Source: Solirubrobacterales bacterium (GTDB lineage Bacteria > Actinomycetota > Thermoleophilia > Solirubrobacterales > Solirubrobacteraceae). From it: a stretch of 12,000 bases of DNA. The notes beneath the pieces are model-generated. The model was given only the letters and a program-made list of their open reading frames with translations, was not told where the DNA came from and ran no database searches. Location of the stretch: positions 1 to 12,000 of the forward strand of contig PLYX01000114.1 in NCBI GenBank assembly GCA_003151895.1. Direction: 5' to 3'. A program made the position numbers and the translations under genes. Shown here piece after piece: positions 6,355 through 12,000 of the stretch (position 1 is its first letter; every line of letters starts with the position of its first letter).

Positions 6355-6812
6355 GATGGGATGCGTAGCTGCTCTCCAGATGGCGGCGACTGGTAGGAGT
6401 CGCCGGGATCTATGTTTGCACGCTCGTAGAACGCTACGAAGGCAGTCGCGTGATCCGATGCGTCTTCGAGTTGCGCTGAAGGCCGCGCGAGCGTCATGCC
6501 GAACAGCGGATGCCAGACGTGCTCGTGATCACGGTCCCGGAACCTACGAGGCCAGCCAGGCGGACGAGACGGCGGATTCATGTGGCTGTGCGGTGGCGGC
6601 TGGGCGTCCCAGCGCGGCACCTCGCTTCCCAGGCGCAGCAGCTTGAAGGCCCAGTGCCGGGCGTGGTCGACGTGGAAGACGAGCAGCATCTCACCGCGTT
6701 GCACGCCTCGCGAGACGACGGGCAAACGGGCCACGCGAACGTGCTCGCTGCGCCTGGTCCACCGAGCGCGCTTTTTCGGAAGGAATCTCCTTGCCAAGCG
6801 CGAGGAACTCAT
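6351..6812 (-). CDS. Hypothetical His-rich protein coupled to the DUF1828 gene; likely C-terminal part of a split gene
   Basis: The frame encodes up to 153 aa and ends in TGA overlapping the ATG of the DUF1828 gene. The convincing part starts near residue 23: EHVRVARLPVVSRGVQRGE, then a strand-rich MLLVFHVDHARHWAFKLL, RWD, HSHMNPP (75-81), DRDHEHVW (93-100) and an ending rich in Phe, Tyr and Asp. The H.N...H.H pattern recalls DUF6978-type proteins, a resemblance from memory that I rate weak. An internal ATG at 6689, one base after the stop of the upstream small frame and preceded by GGTGAG, would give a 112-aa protein. However, codon choice (G/C third positions) supports coding in this frame well before 6689, which favours a frameshifted longer gene. 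Residues 1-21 are probably not real coding. The function is unknown. Confidence 0.55.
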   Translation of the reverse strand: MSSSRLARRFLPKKRARWTRRSEHVRVARLPVVSRGVQRGEMLLVFHVDHARHWAFKLLRLGSEVPRWDAQPPPHSHMNPPSRPPGWPRRFRDRDHEHVWHPLFGMTLARPSAQLEDASDHATAFVAFYERANIDPGDSYQSPPSGEQLRIPS

Positions 6813-6903
6813 CTACATCGTCTTGCGAGAGCGCCACAATGTCGGTATTCAACACACAAAGGGGGCGTCCTCCCGCCGTATCCGCTTTGCTGGCCGAGGC
6901 CAT
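6691..6903 (-). pseudogene. Probable N-terminal part of the same split gene, +1 frame relative to the downstream part
   Basis: This frame gives 70 aa from ATG 6903, but TTG 6909 is also possible. GTG 6855 would also fit: GGGAGG lies about 12 nt upstream and the protein-like part begins there (LNTDIVALSQDDVDEFLALG, then KEIPSEKARSVDQAQR). After that segment the sequence turns into Arg-rich, shadow-like residues and stops at 6691. Moving to the other frame at ~6746-6747 (...DQAQR to EHVRVARLP...) would give one continuous protein of about 165-185 aa. Loss of one base from an ancestral CGC-GAG is a sufficient explanation. It may be a real pseudogene, a sequencing error, or two separate overlapping genes. 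Confidence 0.45.
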
Positions 6904-7053
6904 GCGCAATGAGCAGGTATCCGGTCATGACGGACAGCTTCTGGCGGCGAACCCGAGCTATTTGCGATCCTCGCCCTCGGCCTCACCACCTCGTTTCAAG
7001 GTCTGCAAGCACGGCCGCTGCGAGTTGATCGCCACGTGCAAGCGCGCACAACG

Positions 7054-7081
7054 ACACCAGGCCGACCGAGAGCGTCGGTGT
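7054..7081 (-). terminator. Weak candidate terminator after the protease gene
   Basis: About 30 nt past the TAA stop of the 1484-aa gene, the - strand reads ACACCGAC (7081-7074), then a 7-nt loop, then GTCGG-CCTG-GTGT. A CCGAC/GTCGG stem (7074-7078 with 7062-7066) can extend with a bulge. No U-run follows. The rest of the 207-bp gap 6904-7110 holds a short open frame and no recognisable site. Confidence 0.25.
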
Positions 7082-7110
7082 GCCGCCACTACGCATCAGC
7101 GAGGCAATGT

Positions 7111-7482
7111 TTATTTCTTTGCCTTGCCACGAGCCTTCTCCTGCACGAGCCGCACGCTCTCGATGTGCGTCTGAGACGGGGCGGGGGAGGACTTCAGGAT
7201 CGTGAGCGTGGCGCCCAAGCGCCCGTGGTCCGCCCCGAGCAGCGCCCTCCCGCCGGCGTTGAGCGTGAGCTTGACGGTGACGGTCCTGCCTGCCGGGATC
7301 GAGAAGCCGGCCGTCCCGATGGTCGTAGTCTTGGTCCTTTTGCCCTTCTTGGCCGTGCTCTTGCCTGTCAGGGTCAGCTTGCCTGCGCACGTGCGGGTAC
7401 CCGTGCAGGTCAGCTTGACCGTCGCCACACCGCCGCCTGTCGTCGTGATGTGTGTGCCGACGAGCGAGACGCTGGCGGATAC
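7111..7482 (-). repeat. 3' gene module shared by the two surface genes, copy 2
   Basis: This is the partner of 2262-2633. The near-identical core is 7220-7326 (one difference, at 7308, in 107 bases). The flanking parts of the module, especially the Lys-rich linker (7341-7371) and the last ~35 codons, differ more, so the exchange tract is confined to the codons for FSIPAGRTVTVKLTLNAGGR and its surroundings. A much more diverged relative lies inside this same gene at residues ~868-985 (SGSVELTARV, LAKGSLSL, LRLTAAGE). Confidence 0.85.
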
Positions 7483-10400
7483 CGGCGGCATTGAAGGCTC
7501 CAGGGGCGTCGTCGTGACGCCCGCGGGCACGGACGGCGGCGGCGTCGTGGCCTGTATCGCGCGTAGCGCCGGGGTACGCCCGATGCCGGTGCCGCCTTCG
7601 TTGCTCGCCTGCACTTCGCAGAGGATTGTGTGGCCCACCTCTGCCAAAGGTACCGCGTATGTGGATGAGGAGCCCTGCTGGACGATCTGGCCATCCGAGC
7701 TGTCGAGGAACGTGTAGGTGAACGTCGGGTTCCCGCTCCAGCTGCCGGGGGCGCAGCTCATCGAGCCGTCACCGACCGGCGCTTCGCGTATGACCGCGCC
7801 CCCGCCGCGGGGCGCCCGCGGCGGCGATTCGCTGCCATCGAGAAAATCCTGGATCTCGGGCGCCGCCACGTTGGCGAATGCATTGTCCGCGCTGGCGACG
7901 CACCGTTTGCCGGAGACGAGCGTGTAGTCATCCTCGACCCCGACGAGCGTGATGGAGGGACCCGCAACGGTGGTCAGAGCGCTGCCGCTGTCGCCGTTGC
8001 AGGGAGTGCCCGATGCAGAGCTCGCGCAGAGCGTGACCGCGTTGTTTTCGCCGCCGCATTCGCGGCTGTAGCCGATGGTCATTCCGAGGGAGTACAGCTT
8101 GCCGTTGAGTTCTTCGGTGAGCGGATTCTCTTCCCCGAAGCCCGTGAGATCGACCGGCGTGCCTTCAGGCGGACCCGATCCGGCGGGCGCCATCGGGATC
8201 GCCGCTGCGTGCGAGCCGAGTGCGAGCGGCTCCTGGAGAGTCAGGACGGCTATGTCGTCCGCAAGGACACGGCCACTGCCGGGAGTGTAGCTGTAGTAGG
8301 GGTGGGGGCGGACATCGGTGACGTAGCGTTCCTGTTCTTCGGCCCCAGCAGAGACAAGGTCGGCGGTGCCGGCGCGAACGGTGAAGTCTTCGGCTCCTAT
8401 CGGCTTGCCGGTCTTCGAGTCAAAGACGCAGTGAGCCGCCGTCAGGATGTGCGCGGAGTCGAGGATCGATCCCCCGCAGAGGATCGTGACGACGCCTTTT
8501 TCTTCAGGGATGACGGCTTCTACCGCGACCTGCCACGGGGCCTGCCCGATCGAGATCTGGCTGCCCCCGACGATCGCGCCACGGGCGCGCTTGGAGCGCG
8601 GACGCGAGCCACGTCGATAAGTGACCAGCACCGCCTTTGAGATCGTCTTCCCGCCCGCCACCGACACGACGAGCTCGGCGGCTGACGGGTGATGCTTGGT
8701 GGCACCGGCAATCCACCGCTCGCCCGCCGCGGTGAGGCGGAGTACGACGCCGGCGCTCTTGCCTTTGCCCACGAGCGACAGCGACCCCTTGGCGAGCACG
8801 ACCGCCTCCCTGCGCGAGACCGTCTTCTTTCCCCTGCGGAGCTTCGTCAGGACCCGGGCCGTCAACTCGACCGACCCGCTGCAAGTCTTGACGCGACACT
8901 GGACACCCACCCGGGCCGTGCCGCCTACCACCACGATCGTCGATGCCAGGATGGTGACGGAGGATGCCCCGCTCTCCGGACCAGGAGTGGCGGGCGCCCC
9001 TGTCGTCGTGGTGGACGTGAGAGGGACGGTCGGGGTGGGAGCGGTGCTCAAGCTTGCCGGGATGGCCACCGCGGCGCTGAGGGCGCTCTTTTCCCCCGCG
9101 GCGCTGCTCGCCGTGACTTCGCAGGCCAAGCCGTGCCCTTCGTCTGCGCTCTGCACTTTATAGGTGCTCCCGCTCGCGCCCGATATCGGCACGCCGTCGC
9201 GCAGCCACCTCTCGGTCAGGCTCGGGACCGGGCTGCCCGCCCACAAGCCGTTCGCGCAGAGCAGCATCGCGTTGACAGCCGCGGCGCCGAGCACGACGGG
9301 CGGCTTGGTGTTCACGGGTGGGATCGAGTCGCTCGGCGGCATCGCGGCGTCAATGCCCGATACCGTGCTCCCAATTGGGACCGGCACAACCTGTGCTTCG
9401 GAGAGCGAGAACTTGCCGCCGTAGTAGTCGATGACGTACTTCTTCCCGCCGTCGAACCCAACCTTGTATTCGCCGCTCGGGATTGTCGCCGTCTCGTATT
9501 CGCCGCTTGGATTTGTCACCGTGCATGCCTCAGCTTTGCCGGCCACGGTCAGGGCGCAAACCAGCACACCCTGTATTGCGGCTTTGCTCGATGCATCCGT
9601 CACCCTGCCGGCGATTCGCCCGCCTTGCCGCAGAGCCGCATCGATCCCTGACTGGGTGCCTCCCTCTTCGACCGATACCGTGTTCACTTCAGACGGCGAG
9701 ACCTTGCCGTCGTAGAACTGAGTGACATAGTCCAGTCCGCCTTCGATCGGCGAGGAGAATTCGACGGCATACTGGCCGTGCGCGAGTCCCGCGATCGTGT
9801 ATTCGCCGCCTGCGCCCGTGATCGCGCAGCCGACACCTTCGCCCTGGGTCGCAAACGCGCAAACTTCGATGCCCTTGATCGCCTGCCTGCTGGATGCGTC
9901 AAGCGCCTCGCCCGCGATCCATCCGCCTTCCCTGAGCCTCGCGTCGACTCCCGGAGTGAGGCTTCCCGTGCCGACGAACACGACTGCGGCTTCTGACACG
10001 TAGGACTTCTCATTATAATACTGCGTTACATAGTTGAGCCCGCTGTTCGACGGCGAGGAGTATTCGACCACATATTCCCCGGCGGCCAAGCCGGTGATCG
10101 TGTATTCGCCCCGCGATTCGGTCTTTGCGCATTCTCCAAACAGGCCTTCGCCGCTGGCTTCGTAAGCGCAGACTTCTATCCCCGCAAGCGGTTTTTCCGT
10201 TTCCGAGCTCCACACCGTTCCCGTCAGCCCTCCGCCTTTGATCGCAACAAGTTCCGCGTCGATGCCCGAGGTCGTCGCCCCCGCGAGCACCGACACCGGC
10301 TGCGCTTCCGCGCGCGAATACTTGTCCGTGTAGAACTGCGTGAGATAGTTGACGTCGCCAGCGCTGAATTCGACGTAATAGTTGCGACCTGGAAGTCCTG

Positions 10401-11565
10401 AGATCGTGTATTCGCCCTGCGCGTTGGTCGTGCCACACGTCCGGTTTCCTTCAGGCGGTTCACCGGCGCACACGTGGATTCCTTCGAGCGGCGCCTTGGT
10501 CGAAGCGCTTGTCACCTTCCCGCTGATCGTCCCTGGTTCTTCGAGTTCGGCGTCGATGCCCGTCGCGTCGGTCCCCGGCATAGCTGAGATCCGCGTCGCG
10601 TCGTAGGAGAATATCGCGCCGTCGTAGTACTGCGTCAAGTAATTGAGGCTGCCCGGGGAGAACTCGACCGTATATTCGCCGACCGCGAGACCTGAGATCG
10701 CATATTCACCTTGGGCGTCGGTGATCTTGCACGCGCTGTTGGCTGTCGAGGTCACGAGCCTCAAGCAGACTTCGACGCCGGCGATCGGGGTCTTGGTCGA
10801 CGCGTTCGTGACCGTCCCGGCGATCCGAGGAAGTTCCTTGAGCGCCATGTCGACTCCGGAGGTCATGCTCCCAGTTGTGACTGAGACCGCGTGTTCGACT
10901 TCGGTCAGTCCCCATTCGCCGCCGAGGTGTTCGCTCACGTAACCCGAGGCGGTGAATTCCACCGCGAACTTCGCGGTCTTCAACCGGTTGATCGTATATT
11001 CGCCGTTTGCGTTCGTGGTGGCGCATTTGCCTTCGTATCCTTCTTTGCTCTTGCCGCGCGCGCAGACTTCGGCTTTTTCGATCGCGGTCCCCGTCGAGGC
11101 GCTTGTCACCCTGCCGCTGATCTGGCCGCCGTCCGGGAGTTCCGCGTCGATCCCCGATGCGATCCCCCCTTCGGGCACCGACACGGTCGCCGCTTCGGAG
11201 TAGGAGTACTTGCCGCCATAGTATGTGCGACGGATATAGCTGCTTCCAGCGGGCGCCTTGAACTGCACCCTGTAGTCGCCGCCCCAAACGACCTGGAGTG
11301 CGTATTCGCCGCCGGAGTTGGTCAGGGAGCACGACGGCCACCCGCCGATCAGCCGTTCGGGACAGACTTCGACGCCTTCTATCGGAGCCTTCGTCGCGGC
11401 GTTCGTCACCGTGCCGGTGATCTGGCCGCCTTCAGTCGCGAGGGCACTCGACGCGAAGGAGAGCGAGACCGCCACGACGACGATGGCACCGACGATGCGC
11501 CAGAGACAACCAGCCCGCGCGCCACCCGGTCCGCCACACAACCGATCGGGGCTCAGCCGTCTCAT
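7111..11565 (-). CDS. Secreted multi-repeat surface protein with embedded trypsin-family serine protease
   Basis: This 1484-aa protein starts at ATG 11565, preceded by GGGTGGG. Its signal peptide has a hydrophobic core at ~24-41 and a likely cut after ALA43. Seven repeats of ~94-101 aa follow (about 46-142, 146-243, 245-341, 345-439, 444-544, 548-645 and 649-742). Each is built as GxIxGxVTxAST, EVC, GEYTIxGL, YxVEF, YxTQYY and SGIDAxL, in the style of carboxypeptidase-regulatory or CNA-B stalk domains. An Ig-like domain (~750-835) and a diverged copy of the C-terminal module (~868-985) come next. A chymotrypsin-fold protease spans ~998-1243 with IVGG, H1045 (TAAHC), D1104 (DDIAVL) and S1193 (CNGDSGS), and paired cysteines 1030/1046, 1170/1180 and 1189/1222. 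A second Ig-like domain (~1251-1337) and the shared Lys-rich C-terminal module (1362-1484) finish it. It is likely extracellular; the substrate is unknown. No LPXTG motif is present. Confidence 0.92.
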   Translation of the reverse strand: MRRLSPDRLCGGPGGARAGCLWRIVGAIVVVAVSLSFASSALATEGGQITGTVTNAATKAPIEGVEVCPERLIGGWPSCSLTNSGGEYALQVVWGGDYRVQFKAPAGSSYIRRTYYGGKYSYSEAATVSVPEGGIASGIDAELPDGGQISGRVTSASTGTAIEKAEVCARGKSKEGYEGKCATTNANGEYTINRLKTAKFAVEFTASGYVSEHLGGEWGLTEVEHAVSVTTGSMTSGVDMALKELPRIAGTVTNASTKTPIAGVEVCLRLVTSTANSACKITDAQGEYAISGLAVGEYTVEFSPGSLNYLTQYYDGAIFSYDATRISAMPGTDATGIDAELEEPGTISGKVTSASTKAPLEGIHVCAGEPPEGNRTCGTTNAQGEYTISGLPGRNYYVEFSAGDVNYLTQFYTDKYSRAEAQPVSVLAGATTSGIDAELVAIKGGGLTGTVWSSETEKPLAGIEVCAYEASGEGLFGECAKTESRGEYTITGLAAGEYVVEYSSPSNSGLNYVTQYYNEKSYVSEAAVVFVGTGSLTPGVDARLREGGWIAGEALDASSRQAIKGIEVCAFATQGEGVGCAITGAGGEYTIAGLAHGQYAVEFSSPIEGGLDYVTQFYDGKVSPSEVNTVSVEEGGTQSGIDAALRQGGRIAGRVTDASSKAAIQGVLVCALTVAGKAEACTVTNPSGEYETATIPSGEYKVGFDGGKKYVIDYYGGKFSLSEAQVVPVPIGSTVSGIDAAMPPSDSIPPVNTKPPVVLGAAAVNAMLLCANGLWAGSPVPSLTERWLRDGVPISGASGSTYKVQSADEGHGLACEVTASSAAGEKSALSAAVAIPASLSTAPTPTVPLTSTTTTGAPATPGPESGASSVTILASTIVVVGGTARVGVQCRVKTCSGSVELTARVLTKLRRGKKTVSRREAVVLAKGSLSLVGKGKSAGVVLRLTAAGERWIAGATKHHPSAAELVVSVAGGKTISKAVLVTYRRGSRPRSKRARGAIVGGSQISIGQAPWQVAVEAVIPEEKGVVTILCGGSILDSAHILTAAHCVFDSKTGKPIGAEDFTVRAGTADLVSAGAEEQERYVTDVRPHPYYSYTPGSGRVLADDIAVLTLQEPLALGSHAAAIPMAPAGSGPPEGTPVDLTGFGEENPLTEELNGKLYSLGMTIGYSRECGGENNAVTLCASSASGTPCNGDSGSALTTVAGPSITLVGVEDDYTLVSGKRCVASADNAFANVAAPEIQDFLDGSESPPRAPRGGGAVIREAPVGDGSMSCAPGSWSGNPTFTYTFLDSSDGQIVQQGSSSTYAVPLAEVGHTILCEVQASNEGGTGIGRTPALRAIQATTPPPSVPAGVTTTPLEPSMPPVSASVSLVGTHITTTGGGVATVKLTCTGTRTCAGKLTLTGKSTAKKGKRTKTTTIGTAGFSIPAGRTVTVKLTLNAGGRALLGADHGRLGATLTILKSSPAPSQTHIESVRLVQEKARGKAKK

Positions 11566-11640
11566 GTTCCCACCCAGCTACCTCGCCTCTGCCGACGACT
11601 ATCGTCGACAGCAAAATACTAGATATCGGGACTTTGGCGC
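11566..11640 (-). promoter_or_regulatory. Upstream block of the protease gene, shared with the first surface gene
   Basis: On the - strand this holds a Shine-Dalgarno GGGTGGG 3-4 nt before the ATG and the inverted repeat CGACGA-TAG-TCGTCG (11592-11606). An AT-rich stretch GATATCTAGTATTTTG lies upstream of that. The order and much of the sequence match 5187-5250, but here the inverted-repeat halves are 3 nt apart instead of adjacent. The likeness continues into the coding region: ATGAGACGGCTGAGC here and CTGAGACGGTTGAGT in the other gene. Confidence 0.5.
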
Positions 11641-11783
11641 GGTCCGGTCCCGTGAGAAACCCGAAGCAATTGCTCCCCGCCCCACCACGTCCACGTCGTG
11701 CCGGCGCAGCGCGAGCAGACACCCCGCTGCAGGCCGGTGGACGTGCCGGTCAAGAAGATCGTCGCCTCCTGTGAGCGTCGCGT

Positions 11784-11945
11784 GAGTGGGCCGTGTTGGA
11801 ATCGAACCACAACCTTGGGCTTGAGAGTCGCTCCAGAACAGGCGATATCCCCGTGTTTTGGGCGTTTTCGGCCCCCAAAGCGTGTCTCGAGATGACGTCA
11901 GATTTGCGCAGTTCGGGACATATTTCGGGACACGGTTTGGGTCCC
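11784..11945 (-). repeat. Repeat copy B: tRNA-Lys-like 3' half plus arm
   Basis: The core (- strand) runs from 11827 to 11787: loop CTCTCAA (11821-11827), GCCCA, a 5-nt variable loop, a T-arm at 11795-11810 lacking one base of its 5' stem, then ACGGCCC and A. The arm carries TGTCTCGA (11883-11890) facing TCGGGACA (11913-11920), still pairable through one G-U. It also has the 24-base block (11898-11921) identical to copy A and tandem 12-mers TTCGGGACATAT / TTCGGGACACGG (11912-11935). TCGGCCC at ~11867-11873 could mimic an acceptor 5' strand, but no D-arm lies between, so I do not call a complete tRNA. Nothing recognisable was seen in 11641-11783 or 11946-12000. Confidence 0.75.
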
Positions 11946-12000
11946 GCGCGAGGTACCTGCTGCGCCGGCTTTAAGCAGCGGAGGCTCTGATCAGTCCGCT

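Noticed and set aside
6983..7093. Short - strand peptide (MRSGGTPTLSVGLVSLCALA...) after the protease gene, perhaps a gene remnant
   Set aside because: It is only ~36 codons, has no Shine-Dalgarno or known family, and overlaps a possible terminator; not strong enough to list.
11787..11873. A complete tRNA on the - strand in copy B (TCGGCCC could pair with the acceptor end)
   Set aside because: There is no D-arm or 5' anticodon stem, one T-stem base is missing and only 6 of 7 acceptor pairs form. Copies A and C lack even that acceptor match.

Overview
This is a GC-rich actinobacterial window. The two very large secreted proteins, with their Ig-like and Lys-rich C-terminal modules, are of a kind I associate with Thermoleophilia (Solirubrobacterales). 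That placement is from memory and was not tested. The left edge is core chromosome: the 3' two-thirds of purA. The rest looks accessory.

Layout. (1) 1-897, purA, cut by the window edge. (2) 898-1170, a spacer with foldable sequence and a possible promoter. (3) 1171-2033, a compact Xre/RES toxin-antitoxin pair on the + strand. (4) 2089-2240, a repeat ('copy C') made of the 3' half of a tRNA-Lys-like gene (- strand) plus a flanking arm. (5) 2262-5186 (-), a 974-aa secreted multi-domain surface protein. (6) 5187-5250, its upstream block, then repeat 'copy A' at 5275-5450. (7) 5605-6903 (-), a small operon: a DUF1828-type protein preceded by a reading frame that seems split by a frameshift. (8) 7111-11565 (-), a 1484-aa secreted protein with seven ~98-aa repeats and an embedded trypsin-fold serine protease. 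(9) 11566-11640, an upstream block matching that of the first surface gene, then repeat 'copy B' at 11784-11945.

The main observation is that the two surface-protein genes look like cassettes. They share the upstream DNA block, the first codons and a ~370-bp 3' module (88 bp identical), while everything between differs. Both lie in an array punctuated by three same-direction copies of a ~150-bp element. Each copy begins with a tRNA-Lys-like sequence from the anticodon loop to the discriminator base, in correct cloverleaf register but with no 5' half. The conserved arm always lies on the same side of that core, and in the two best copies it carries a 12-bp tandem repeat and an inverted repeat. 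This is the geometry expected of elements stacked at a tRNA attachment site, each leaving a displaced tRNA 3' half. No integrase is visible here, so the units would be non-autonomous or the integrase lies outside the window. The toxin-antitoxin pair sits at the purA-side border of the array, where it could stabilise it. This model is inference; the repeats and shared modules are directly visible.
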